This document shows, piece after piece, positions 1 to 11,304 of a DNA stretch of 64,000 nucleotides (positions within the stretch are counted from its first letter, which is position 1; each line of letters starts with the position of its first letter). This DNA is from Diphasiastrum complanatum (Eukaryota; Streptophyta; Lycopodiopsida; Lycopodiales; Lycopodiaceae): contig CM055101.1 in NCBI GenBank assembly GCA_029204225.1, positions 45,867,906-45,931,905 on the forward strand. The letters run 5' to 3'. A program made the translations under genes and the position numbers. The notes under the pieces were generated by a model. That model had not been told where the DNA came from and did not search any database. It saw only the letters and a list, made by a program, of their open reading frames with translations.

Positions 1-352
1 ATTCGGCACCCCCCCTCATAGCAAGCACTCTACCCAGGCTGGTAAAGCACGTTTTTCTCTCTCTAGAAAGTCATTTTCTCTCTCTAGATTTTATTGATCC
101 CTAGGCTTCCTTTAATCATGCCTAGATCGTGTGAGGTGATTGCACATCAATATGAGCTCTCTGGACTTCGCTAGAACCGATCAAAGATTTTCTGCCATAG
201 GAACTTGACGCCGGTTGGATTCTAGTCACAGTGGTGCCGGGAGCGGCACCGACACTATTGGCGCCAGGAGCAGCAGGGGCGCTGCTGGCGCCGGGGACAA
301 TGCTGGCGCCAGTGGCGCCGGAAGTAAAGCTTGTAAAGGTAGCTTTACAACA
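1..352 (-). mobile_element. Partial 3' LTR of a non-autonomous LTR retrotransposon
   Basis: This stretch is a direct repeat of 3455-3811 and is cut off by the left edge of the window. Read on the minus strand it begins TGTTGTAAAGC at position 352, directly after a purine-rich tract (the complement of 353-366), which is the arrangement expected of a 3' LTR. By eye it differs from the other copy by roughly two dozen substitutions and a 15-16-base indel near position 66, so the insertion is not recent. The cluster of GGCGCC palindromes at 260-319 lies in what would be the U3 end. Confidence 0.75.
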
Positions 353-2578
353 TCCACCCCACCTTTATAAAATCTGATGTCCTCATCAGATGTCAGATTA
401 AAGTAAAGGTGTCTCCCAAGTAAAAATAATTTAAGCTACTTGGCACAGTACTCAAATTACTGGCCACTTTTTATTACCATTGAAGCTGGCACACCACAAG
501 TCGGAGGCTCAGCTCTTTGTACTGAAAAATTACATAACTTGAAAATAGCTCTTTGTCTGGGAAAAGCATAAATTTTATATCGCTTTCGTAAAACCCAGGA
601 ACCTTATTAACCGGTGACAGAGGCCTTTCCTTGAAATGTTCGCCCCTGTCGCTTCTGACTTTTGACTTTGGAACTCCTTTGAGCTCCTGATTTGTCCTTG
701 ATGCACTTTGTGTTGAGCTCCCCGAGCTCCAGATTTGATCAGTTCCGCACAGGTATTAAGGCTCCCTGAGCCAAAGGATGTATCGTTTGATTGCCCACTT
801 TATGGTCCACTCCGTGCCTTGTTGCTTCTGCACCTTGATTTCTCTCCTTGTCCCAGCCTGATCTTGATACATTTCCCTCTTGGCTCTTTAAGGTAGGCAA
901 AGATTGAGTACTCCGCAATGCACCTCCCACTTAGCTTGAAGTAGCTCTTTGAATCAGCCCAAATGTAACCATTGACCTCGTGGAGAGCCAAAGGGTCGCA
1001 CTAGTTTGTTCTGCATACGAACTATCTCTTCGCGTTTGTTTGAAGCACCACGTCCGTCGCGCAAAACTTGATTTTCACAATTCCATCACTGGTCAGTTGC
1101 CTCACAGTCAAAACAATAACTGTACATCGAGCTTGGCTTCAAGTAGCTCTCTTTGAATCAGACACATGCACCCAGAGTTTGCACTAGTCCGATCTCAACA
1201 TGAATTGTCCCTTAGCGTCCATTCGAAATACCAAGTCTCTTATGCAAGACTCAACTTTCACAGTTCCTTCATTGATCAGCTACCTTACACGTAACACAAG
1301 CCAACGTACTCATATGTTTCCTCATCATTGCTAGTCCAGAGAAAGCCTATAACAAGCTTTCCTTTCCACAACAAGAACCTGTCAACTTATTAGGTCCAAA
1401 GTTCGCCAGTCTCCTCGTGTGAGTATGGCTAGGTCACCTTGAATTTTCCCCCGTTTTGATCAACTTTCATTCAAAATTTGCCCCAAGAGAGAGGTGTGTG
1501 TGATAGTTCCCCTCCACTTATAAAATTAGCTGATCAGACTTACAGTAGAGTTCTTCGGACAAAGCCTTTCCAACACTTTGTTTCCCATCTGCTAGGATTA
1601 TGGCTCGATCCAACTTGTTGCCAATCTCTGAAGAGGATCCTAGTCTTTCCCCTTTGAGGAAAAACCCAACTGATACTGGATATCACCCGTGCTCAGTGAG
1701 TTTCAGTTCCGAAGATGGCCGTCCCAAAATGAAGACCAACTGCTCCATAGAAGATCTCCCCTGAAATTGCCCTTTCCAACTTTTGACTTCCTGCTTGCGT
1801 CTGGTGGGCATTGTCGCAAATGAAACTAACCCAAGAAACAGGCTAGCCATCCATCCTTTGCAAACATTGAGTCGTTTCGTTGTCGTTCACGTGCGAGTAC
1901 TTGAACTACAAATCCGCCCCATAGATTCTATAGTCCTCTTTGTTTGATGGTATCAGTCTTCTCGAGCCATCAGCTCCTTGTATCACAAGCAATGATGCAA
2001 ACCAGGCAAAGCACGAGTACTAAGACTCACCACAAAAACATACAAGTAAAACACTCAGGCAGGTTTACTAACAAGTAACAAAGACAAGGTCCCCCAACTA
2101 TCCGTGCTTTCACCATTAAGCAGCACATTGCCTCCGTCATGCCCCACCACTTTTTGGTCCATAGCCCTTATAGCTAAACGATCGACAGCTATCCTGCACC
2201 GGTAGCTAACCACCCATGCTTTACACCTGAATTCGAGCAGCATCTCTGTATCAATGGTTAACCCGTACAGTTCGAATATGTCACCCCGCACCCCACAAGG
2301 CAGAGACTGTGCTTACACCAACCTAATGGCAGCACACTGCCTCATATGTCCTACGTGCAGACAGCGACAGGCCCGAACCGCGAGAACTGACTGTGCTTAC
2401 ACCTCGAGGGCAGCCTTGACTCATCAAGTCCCCCGTTCTGTCGACCACCCCGACTGTGGACGCCCCCGTGCTTACACTGTGGGCAGCACCTTGCACAACA
2501 GTTGTCTTGATGAACCCCAAACAGTGGCCATTTTCGTGAGACCCGCATAGCTGACCGGCCGTCGGCTCTGATACCACA
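353..2578 (-). mobile_element. Non-coding interior of the non-autonomous LTR element
   Basis: The 2.2 kb between the two LTR copies has no open frame resembling gag, protease, reverse transcriptase or integrase on either strand; the short open frames are unrelated to known retroelement proteins. It is bounded by a polypurine tract (complement of 353-366, AAAGGTGGGGTGGA) and by a primer-binding site at 2565-2576. It contains a diverged tandem duplication of about 200 bp (near 935 and 1134, both opening with a GCTT(G/C)AAGTAGCTCT-like string) and three copies of GTGCTTACAC near 2309, 2393 and 2468. The size and lack of coding fit a small LARD-type element that depends on another element's proteins. 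Confidence 0.65.
2565..2576 (-). other. Primer-binding site (initiator Met tRNA type)
   Basis: The complement reads TGGTATCAGAGC, the canonical plant primer-binding site for initiator methionine tRNA. It is separated by two bases from the end (TACA) of the LTR at 2579-3811, which fixes the element on the minus strand. Confidence 0.85.
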
Positions 2579-3811
2579 TGTAGCGCAGGCATCCCCAAGG
2601 GAGCCGGGAACCACGACTTAGCTTCCCAGCCTTCAACTCTTGCCATCCAAACCCACTTGACATACAAGCAGCCAACTCGCCAACAACGATCAAACTTAAC
2701 CAACTTGAAGTTCCAAAAACCAACATTAAGATCCAACCTGGCGCCATGCCAGATCGGGGGTCCCGATGTGGGTGACTTCCCTCCAAGCAAGCCGCCCGAC
2801 ATACATCAAACTTAACCAACTCGAAGCTTCGTTACAAACGAGTAACATCCATTCCAAGCAAGCGGTCTGACTTACATCAAACTTAATCAACTGAAAGCTT
2901 CGTCACGAGCGCTGGAAGCCAACCTGGCGCCACGCCAGACTGGACAACCATAAATAGGTAACTTCCACCCAAGCAAGCCATCCAACTCAGCCGACAGGTT
3001 AGAGCTCGTTCCCCAAGAGCTTAACCCATTCACATTCATGCAAGGAACACTCAGAACCACAAGCCGCGACAGATATGGAGACAACCAGTTTCTGGACCAA
3101 ATGGTCCCGACAGCATACCACTAGCGCCACGGACCGAATGGTCTCGACAGCATACCGCTGGCGTCCCAGGATACGACCCTCAGCTATGTACCAACTTAAA
3201 AATTTTGAAGCGGCCTTACAACTGGCGCTTTTACCGAACTCTGAAACCCAGAAGGTAATCAGAGTCAGTTTGAGGAAAATCCCACTTTATTGATAAATCT
3301 GAGAAGGTTACATTTCAAGTGTGTGACCGACCCTAGTCTCCGGGGAGCTGGCATGCCAAGGCGAGTGCCAGGACAACATTTCAGCAAGGGAGGCTGAGAC
3401 TTGGTTGGAGCTCGCCCTGAGTCGCAACCCGCACTCCCCTATAGTATTGGTGGGGTTCGGCACCCCCCCTCATAGCAAGCACTCTACCCAGGTTGGTAAA
3501 GCACGTTTTTCTCTCTCTAGGATTTTCTCTCTAGAAAGTCATTTTCTCTCTCTAGATTTTATTGATCCCCAGACTTCCTTTAATCATGCCTAGATCGTGT
3601 GAGGTGATTGCACATCGATCTGTGCTCTCTGGACTTTGCTAGAACCGATCAAAGATTTTCTGCCATAGGAACTTGGCGCCGACTGGATTCTGGTCACAGT
3701 GGCGCCGGGAGCGGCGCTGGCGCCGAGAGAAGGAGGGGCGCTGCTGGCGCAGGGGACAATGCTGGCGCCAATGGCGTCGGAAGTAAAGCTTGTAAAGGTA
3801 GCTTTACAACA
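2579..3811 (-). mobile_element. 5' LTR (1233 bp) of the non-autonomous element
   Basis: Read on the minus strand this LTR begins TGTTGTAAAGC (at 3811) and ends GCGCTACA (at 2579), with the primer-binding site immediately inside. Its outer 357 bases match the window's first 352 bases. Internal short repeats are visible, for example several TACATCAAACTTAA-like strings between 2690 and 2890. The flanking target duplication would be ACTGC at 3812-3816, but the partner copy lies outside the window, so it cannot be verified. Confidence 0.8.
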
Positions 3812-5317
3812 ACTGCAGAGGTGTCCAGTGAGGTGTCACAGTGCACTACTAGTGGTGCATGGGCCTTGGAGGGTATAAGTATACCCATTGGGCTCTCACT
3901 AGTGTATGCTTGATTTTGTGATTGGTAGCTACATGCTGCTAGAGTGATACCTCTATCTTTAGTGTGATTGATCCATAGCTTGGGGGCTAGATCCGTTCGA
4001 TCTAGATTTGGTTGGGTTGGTTTGTCCACCATTCGTTCCCTTGTTTGTTGCTTGTATTGGCATGCTTAGGATAATATCTTGTGTGTAGGACTTTTATGAA
4101 GCAACAGTTTCTTTAGAGGCTATGCTGGATTTTTTCCCTTATAGCTTCTTGTTCTTGTAAAAATGGGTTATGAAATTTTGGATGTTGTCTATTGCTTTTT
4201 GTGGAACCGGTTCCGCTTAGTAATCGGTGAGAAGAGCAAGAATAGATGCAAAAATGGACTAACCACTTGTTGTGAGTGTTGTTGATTTATTTACAGGTTT
4301 GCATGGTGATTTTTTATGGAGTTACAGGTTCATGTTGCATTTTTCGGAGAACTAACTGTGTGCTGCAGTTTTAGGAGCCAAGTAAAGCCATTTTTGAATG
4401 GTTTGGTTCATAGCAAATCCTATTCTGTGTGAATAGGATGTGCAGCCTACAGAACTAGTCTCAAAGGAAATTTGGGCAGCATCTACCCTGTTTCTCTGTC
4501 ATAAGGAAACTAAACACTACAAATATGTACATAAATGTTTGCTTTTGCTTCAAAAGAACTTTGTAAAGCTAAGCAAAAAGTAAATGTGCCCTACTGTAAG
4601 CTGCTATATGCAAAAAACAGCAGATGCAAATAGCCTCATAACTGCCTGCTTGTAAGTTAATATAGAACTGTGAAAAAAACAGCAGGTAGAAGCTTCCAAA
4701 ACCACTTTAGTACGGCCCTCCAGCATGCCCGTAAACACTTGCTCCTTGTCCGTCTTAACTCTTGAGGCATATTCAACAATGAAAAATGTAACACTAGGTT
4801 GTTCTTACACTGCAATAAGTACTCAAGAACTCGCCATGCATAGCTGAGAACTTTCTGCCATGCAAAAACAACACGTGGATATGCTTACTCTCCAAAATTT
4901 TCAATTTTGCCCGTAGGCTAGAATTGTATACAGAACACCCTCTCGGGTTTAAGAGGGGTAAGACCTCGCTGGCAGGGCCTTACTCCTTACTTGGAGCACT
5001 AAAAAGGAAGTGAAATTAATCGTCTGTGTAATGTCCACTTTTTCACTTTACTAAGATCGGACATCCTCATCCCTTGAATCAACCCCTAGCTTCATATTGT
5101 TACTTTAGCGAAAATACCCATTGGAAGGAATCCACATCATAAGGTGTAGCTACGACATATATATCATGAAATTCTTCTCTTGTGAAGTACTCATTTGACA
5201 TCCCTTGAAAATGTAAAGTAGGCTCTTTCATACAATATGATCATCACTCTTGAAAGAGATGCATTGTTTCACTCTTTTCATGTTTCTCAAGTCAAAGTAT
5301 GATGCTAAACAAGGTGC
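3812..5317. other. No gene recognised
   Basis: About 1.5 kb of AT-rich sequence with no long open frame, no LTR termini and no repeat shared with the rest of the window that I could see. Confidence 0.5.
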
Positions 5318-5783
5318 CTATTTGAGAACCGAAGCCCAAGACCTAGTTTCCCGTACTTCTCTCTCCAGCTCTGATAATCTGTTTGCTGCGTGCTGCGCAG
5401 CAAGAGGATCTGGTATCCCTGAAGGAGGCTGTGGCGAAGTACGCAGAGTATGAAGCTGATCTCGAATATGTACCTCAGATGTATGGAGGGAAGAGATGGC
5501 CTGGCCATGCTCGATCGAGGTAGCATGGAGTGAATCAAAATCTGTCAGCATAGAGGAGATGTCCGTCCGCATACTGGAGATGTCTTCCCGTATCTCCCAA
5601 AGATGTGTCGGGAACGTCCGAACAGATGCGTGGTGAGAATCAACCACGCCGCGCAGGTCATGTATAGTAGACTGTGTTTGGCGAAGATCACTCTGCTGCG
5701 ACTCAAGAGTGGTGTGCAGGCGATCAATGACAAGCCGTAAATCCGCAATCTGTTGGCAAGCATGTCATAGACGATCAAGACGC
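5318..5783 (-). pseudogene. Coiled-coil protein fragment, probably retroelement-derived
   Basis: The minus strand carries an open frame of about 150 codons with no obvious Met start, rich in Leu, Gln, Glu, Ser and His in a heptad-like pattern, ending in a Pro-rich stretch and a final helix. It starts abruptly at about 5783, where plus-strand copia sequence takes over, so it is a truncated fragment. I do not recognise the family. Its composition resembles the coiled-coil tail of the gypsy aORF at 60382-61152, so it may be a remnant of a related ORF, but there is no clear residue-level match. Retroelement gag or a host coiled-coil gene are alternatives. Confidence 0.35.
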
Positions 5784-5787
5784 AGTG

Positions 5788-6805
5788 ATGCAACTGCTTA
5801 CAAGCTTACCAAGCTCATATGACAGCTGGGTGATGATCATCATGACACATCCAGAACTGACTCTTTCGAGAGTCATTGCTATGTTGTTGCAGGAAGACAT
5901 GCGGAGGAATGAAGCCTCAAGTTCCTCAGCTGATTCTCACGCCTTGTACACCAAGAAGAGCATGACTAAGCATAAGAAGAAGAAAGGCTCGAAGCAATCA
6001 AAGCCAGACCAGAAACCAGCACAGTCAAATCCGCAAACGAAAAAAAAGTTGTTCTACAGATACTGCAAGCGAAACAACCACGAAATTCAAGACTGTCGGA
6101 TACTGCAAGCAAAGAACAACAACAAAGGGCAGTTGAATCAAGTGGCAATTGCAGCTGTAGAAGCTCCACAGCCTATTCAAGAAGCGGATTATGATGCCTT
6201 CATGACCAACCATCAAGGAGCATCCGGCGACAGTTCTTGGTTCCTGGATTCCGGAGCCACTCAACACATGACCAACCTCATTGGGTGTTTCAAGTCCTAT
6301 ACACCTTACAGTACCAAGAAATATGTTCACCTTGGCGACAATAGCACACAAACTATTAAAGGTGAAGGTACTGTGAGATTGAGCTTTGCAAATGATCAAT
6401 CTAAGCTACTTTCTAAAGTCCTGTATGTACCAAATTTATCTACGAATCTGCTCTCTTAAGTAGGATCACAGATCTAGGACATAGAGTAAAATTCGAATGT
6501 GAAGAAATTTGACTTCCAAGGTCTCAAGACCATCTTGATTGAATATACTTCATCTGATAATACATACAAGCTGTATGATCCTGATACCCAACAAACCTTG
6601 TATAGCTGAGATATAGTTTTTATCGAGGATCAGTTCGTCGACATCAAAGGCAAGGATATTGCTCCAGAAGAACCTTCATCACCTGCCATTGACACGACTG
6701 TCCAAGCTTCTGGCTCAGGCGTGTCCATTGTCGACCCACTTTTTGACAGCGAATCAGACGAAGACGTTGTTGCTACCCAGCAACAAGTCCCAAAAGTGGT
6801 TCATA
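5788..6805 (+). pseudogene. Ty1-copia gag-pol relic with a large internal deletion
   Basis: The frame covers the C-terminal part of copia gag, a degenerate zinc knuckle near 6049-6093 (first Cys replaced by Tyr) and the start of the aspartic protease with WFLDSGATQHMTN (D-S-G catalytic motif) at about 6240-6275. After in-frame stops at 6457-6500 the sequence jumps from the protease region directly to the last part of integrase (KLYDP..., then an IVF-type motif at about 6565-6625). The zinc-binding domain, the integrase core and everything after an acidic linker are missing. It ends at about 6805 against gypsy leader sequence. It is certainly non-functional. Confidence 0.85.
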
Positions 6806-7048
6806 TTGGTGTGTTTTTTTGGGTTTTCTCAGGTTTCAGTTTGGATGTCAAGCCCTTAGAGGCTGTTCAAGGCCTCCTCCACCCTCTCACGCCTCCTCCG
6901 CTGGCTAGGAACAGTCCAAACACAAGAAAATATAGAAAACTAACTCTTCCTACCCCAAAATCCACCTAAAACTATTCTAAAAAGCAAGAAATAACTGAAA
7001 TGCAACTATACTAGTTAGTGAAAACCTATCCTCGGCAATGGTGCCACT
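6806..7048 (-). mobile_element. 5' leader of a truncated gypsy element (copy B)
   Basis: On the minus strand this is homologous to 48939-49200 of the large gypsy element, for example the shared GCCTCTAAGGGCTTGA string. The primer-binding site lies at 7030-7047 (complement TGGCACCATTGCCGAGG, Asp tRNA type), one base from the LTR. Homology stops at about 6806, the join with the copia relic, so no gag remains. Confidence 0.8.
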
Positions 7049-7264
7049 GTAGAGTCGAAGATCTCGCGTAGTAGTAGCCCTCCCGCTTGTCAACAAGGGT
7101 TAAAACACTAGATAGGTACCTAACTAGTAAAGATGCTACTTTTAGATAGTTCTCTACTTCTTACACTAACACTACCACCTTTAACACTACCCCCACTAAA
7201 CTAACATTCAACATGATTTGTAGTGAAAAAGAGGGAGAGAGAGAGTTAGATGGATAGAAGGATC

Positions 7265-7320
<56 letters not shown>

Positions 7321-7880
7321 AGGTTAGCTCAAATGCTCATTGTACTTGCTAAGGGAGAAACTTAAACTATTGGAACCAAAAAGTGTGAACTTGAAAGCAA
7401 ATGAAAACAACAAGAGCAATAGCAAGCATTGAATAGCAAATGAGGATGCTTCTCTTCCAAAAATGGTAGAGTTTTCTCCTTCTCATTAAGCATCCAAATA
7501 GAGTACAAATTGTGTCTTTTTATAAATGGGGAAGGCCCTTGCCCCAAAATCCTATTGACTAATATTCACAATGATCTCATCCATTCATCTTGGACCCAAC
7601 TTGATCCGAGGGTCCATAAAAAGTACATTAGAATTCACAAGATTCATGTGAGTCCAAAAGTGGACCCAACTCTAAAAAGTAAACTCTAAGTTTTAAAATG
7701 ACTTTAGGCCTCAAGTTTTATTTAATTATAAAGGGCCCAAGTCTATTATTTCTATTTTCAATTAGTTCGCATGCTCATTGGGCCATGGACTTATACGCAC
7801 AGGAAGCCATGCCCTCGCAGCACATTTATTATTAAATTTATCCCTTTGCTCACGTTGTGTTGGAAATACCCCCAATAACA
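7049..7880 (-). mobile_element. 5' LTR of gypsy copy B (832 bp)
   Basis: The minus strand starts TGTTATTGGGGGTATT at 7880 and ends GACTCTACA at 7049, matching the termini of the LTR at 48120-48938 (TGTTGTTGGGGG ... CCCTACA). A TATA-like TTTTATAAA is present on the minus strand near 7519-7527, at the position matching the TATA box of the other LTR. The copy differs by carrying an expanded GA repeat. The other end of the element is missing. Confidence 0.85.
7267..7313. repeat. (GA)n microsatellite inside a gypsy LTR
   Basis: About 23 uninterrupted GA dinucleotides. The matching part of the LTR at about 48670-48720 has only short interrupted CT runs, so the tract expanded after the copies separated. 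Confidence 0.95.
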
Positions 7881-8117
7881 GACTACCAAACCCTAAATTG
7901 TCAAAACATGAATTGAGCATAAATTTTTCAGTTTTTGGAATGTTATCACAAAGTCTAGAGAGCTCCATCCAGCGATCTAGCGATGAGAGAGATGCATAAT
8001 GTGTGCAAAAATTACTCCCGGAGTATGAGAATGACTGGATAAGAACTCCCCCTTCAATCACTCCTTATTGTCCTCAACGCACCTAGAGCAAGTGCAATGG
8101 CTATAAAATGACAATTT

Positions 8118-9748
8118 TCAACAAGAAAAGTACATTATCTTTATCATAGGAACATGACAAGTGGCTCCTCCCTTGCTTGTAGTTGATGAGAAATGCACAT
8201 CCGAGTGGATTAACTCCAAAGGATGCTTGCTTTTGATAGAAGATCTTGTAAATGGCTTTTTGTGAGATTTAGCAATAGCACAAGCCTCACAAGGCTTGAT
8301 CTTCTTGGAGAATGACTTTGGCAAGCCAATAGCTTTGGATTCTTTGATCATAGAGAGCATGGATTTGTAGTTGGGATGTCCCAACCTCCTATGCCATAAT
8401 TCCTCCATAGAGAGCTTGTTCACAAGAGCAACATTACAAGCATTCACATACTCATTTGGATCTAGTTTATAGATGCCACCAAATCTAGATCCTAATGCAA
8501 GTATCTCATCATTCTTCTTGATAGTGCAAGTCTCAACATTGAATTTTACATCAAGGCCATTATCAAACAATTGGCCAACACTAATAAGATTCTTGGTAAG
8601 CTTAGGTACATAAAGAACTCTAGAGAGAGAAAGAACTTTAGAGGATGCAAGCTTCAAGGGAATGTTCCCTATGCCTTCAATAGGACATTCAAAATCATTT
8701 GCAGTGTATATTGATTTATTCACTCCATCATAAGGTGCAATAGAAGAGAAAGAGTCCTTGGAGCTACACATATGTGAAGAGGCTCCATTATCAATATACC
8801 ATAGGTTGTCCTTCTTGAAAGGAGTAGATGAGAAACTAGAGACCATACGAGATCCCTCTCCATCACTTGCAATAGTGTCTTCCTTCTCATTGGTAATATT
8901 GGCTTGCTTGAGTTGATTCTTCTTTTTGAAGCAATTGGTGGCATAATGACCTTTCTTGCCACAATAAAAGCACTTGATCTTCTTCTTCTTCTTGAGCTTG
9001 GATGATGAAGCATTAGAGGAATCATCTTCCTCCTCATCTTTGTCTTTGGATTTGACTTTGTCCTTGCTTGAGGATTGTTGATGTTGGTTCTTGCTCCTCT
9101 CTTTGTGCTTATCCTTGGCAAAGAGAGCTTTGCCATCATTATGAGTGAGAGAAAGCTTGTCCATCCTCAAGAGCTTATACTCTTGTCTTGATTCTTCTTA
9201 AATTAGCACACTTTGGAGAGCCTCCAAACTTGGTAGCTCCTCCTTAATGGCATAGGATTGGACAAGATTATCAAATTCACTTCTCAAGCCATTGAGAATG
9301 ACTTGAACTAGCTCATTTTGATTGATGGAATCACCAATACAAGCAAGCTCTCTATAAATATCTTTCTCAAAACATAACTAGATGCACTCTCATCACTCTT
9401 TTGGCTACTTTGAAAGATTTGATTCCTAAGAGTGAGAAGCCTAGAGGTATTCTTAGCCTCATAGATAGTCTTGAGACAATCCCAAGTTTCTTTGGCTATT
9501 GTACAAGTACCTATCTCCCTCAATATCTCATTAGAGACATTCATCTTAATGTAGTGGAGAGCCATCCTAGCTCTCTTTTTGTATTTTTGAACCTCTTGAA
9601 GAACTTGTGGTTCTTCTTCAAGGCCAAGAACTATGTCCATCACGTCTTGAAGGATCAAGATGGACTCCATCCTCATTTTCCAAATTGAATAATTTGAAGT
9701 AGTCAATCTTTCACTTGGTTCCAACAAGGATGAACCCATTGAAGACAT
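8118..9748 (-). pseudogene. Ty1-copia gag-protease-integrase relic, minus strand
   Basis: The gag begins at a Met near 9748 (MSSMGSS), with a UBN2-type copia gag core (SNYSIWKMRME, then ETWDCLKTIYEAK). The frame breaks near 9365 and resumes for the frame 9170-8118: basic linker, zinc knuckle CFYCGKKGHYATNC (CX2CX4HX4C), protease WYIDNGASSHM, and GAG-pre-integrase domain with an ELWHRRLGHPNYKSML motif and CX2C. The protease triad reads D-N-G where copia elements normally have D-S-G. The sequence stops at about 8118, at the first part of the integrase core, so reverse transcriptase, RNase H and the 3' LTR are gone. The matching 5' LTR and primer-binding site lie upstream at 10491-11164, leaving a leader of about 0.7 kb. 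Confidence 0.85.
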
Positions 9749-10490
9749 TTGAAGTGAAGAAAACTCAAATAATGAACAATAAATGTTGTTACACACTTTC
9801 AATAGGATCCAATAATTGAGTACTATCTCCTCCTATGAAAGATCTTACAACAATTTGTGAATTGATTCTCACTAGCTACACAAATCTCTCTAAAACAAGA
9901 TCTATTTCACATCAAATGATGGAGTATAGGCAAAGTTAGGATCCAACACTCTTAGCACGTGTGAAATACACTAAGAAACCAAATTTGACTCAAATACAAT
10001 GATATTGCATGAAACAAAATGGCTAAGATCTCAAAACAGTGCCTAGATCACATATAGATGAGATTGGCAAGCATACAACTGTGATTTTGGATCAACCAAG
10101 CAATCTCTTGACCAAACCAAATGTGTCCACCCAGGTCTAGATGCCCTACCTAACCCTCTTCAAAAGCTTATGACTTTTGATTGGCTCAACCAAATGGAAT
10201 GAAACTGATTGCAACAGAAACTAGACAAAAATAGCTTCAAAACAAGCTATCAAGCAAGATAAATGGATCAAACATGAGAGAGAACTTCCAAACTGAAATT
10301 GGATGTTCCTCACACGTGTCTGAGCACCTGATTTCGTACAGTACCAGGTCAGACCCAATCAATGTCCTTTTGATCTCTTTTGATCCAAGATTGAACAAGA
10401 TAGCTAGGAAAATGGGCCTTGACAATTTCTAGCTCAAGATTGATGAAAATTTTTCACTTAGATGGATCAAAATGCATGGTAACCTTAGGT

Positions 10491-10504
10491 AGACTCTGAT
10501 ACCA
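10491..10504 (-). other. Primer-binding site of the minus-strand copia
   Basis: The complement reads TGGTATCAGAGTCT, initiator-Met-tRNA type, directly abutting the LTR end ATCAACA. Confidence 0.9.
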
Positions 10505-11164
10505 TGTTGATTTTCACACGTGTGGACTGTCCACTACATGTACTTGTGATCTCCTAAGGTGTGTAGATGCACCAAGATCAAGACTAGATTGAGATTCAAG
10601 ATCAATCTTGAATCCTATGGCAAAAACACACTACTACATGCATTCAATCACTTCCAACTCTCACTCACATGTGTGGGAAGTATTCAAAAAATAATCTAAG
10701 TAAAAACAAGCTGCTCTCCTTGGGTAGAGAGAGAAAATGCATCAAGAGCTCTCGGGTAGAGAGAGAAAACTAGAAATCCAAAAACTCACAAAATCCATGA
10801 AATCACCAAATCAATCGATTTCAAAATGAGGAGTACAATGATACTAGTAGGTCCACGAGCTACCACTACGCTTAACTATGATTGGACCACATTTTGTCAC
10901 CTCTTGATCCTATTGGATCATTGATCTATGCACCTCTTAATTCTATTGGACTATATTCAAGCACACCTCAATTTCCTATTGGACCTCACAAGGTTCCACC
11001 TCTATATCCTATTGGACCTCTTGGAATTCATCAAACAAAAACTTTACACTTGTCTACACTCTAATTAGCAAGTGTTTAGCCTCTTACTCTATTTTGGCTC
11101 AATAGTGGCATTACAAGTGGAAATGCATAATTTGCCATCTATGCCAAATTTATTCCTATCAACA
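10505..11164 (-). mobile_element. 5' LTR of the minus-strand copia (660 bp)
   Basis: On the minus strand the LTR begins TGTTGATAGG and ends AAAATCAACA, so its termini form the inverted repeat TGTTGA/TCAACA. It contains the palindrome ACACGTGT at 10516-10523, close to the 3' terminus, and several repeats of a CCTATTGGA string between 10910 and 11020. The presumed target duplication would be TCCTA at 11165-11169; its partner is lost. Confidence 0.85.
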
Positions 11165-11304
11165 TCCTACACCTAGATGCTTGATGTAAAAAACATAAGA
11201 CCCCTATATCTAACATAGATAATCTTTTTCAATTCTTCACACAGATCATCACTTGGAGTGATTAGTAAAGCAATGATTGAACCAAGCTAGATAGTGAGGA
11301 GGAG
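11165..11304 (+). pseudogene. 3' end of a plus-strand copia: RNase H tail and polypurine tract
   Basis: The reading around 11240-11290 gives SSLGVISKAMIEPS, similar to the SLGVLSKSML end of the RNase H frame at 62090-62614. It is followed by the purine run AGTGAGGAGGAG directly before the LTR at 11305. The rest of this element is missing on the left, where another element's LTR is joined. Confidence 0.65.

Noticed and set aside
2254-2819. Overlapping open frames of 70-160 codons on both strands
   Set aside because: They lie across an LTR border and the interior of a non-coding element, with no recognisable motif and no conservation.
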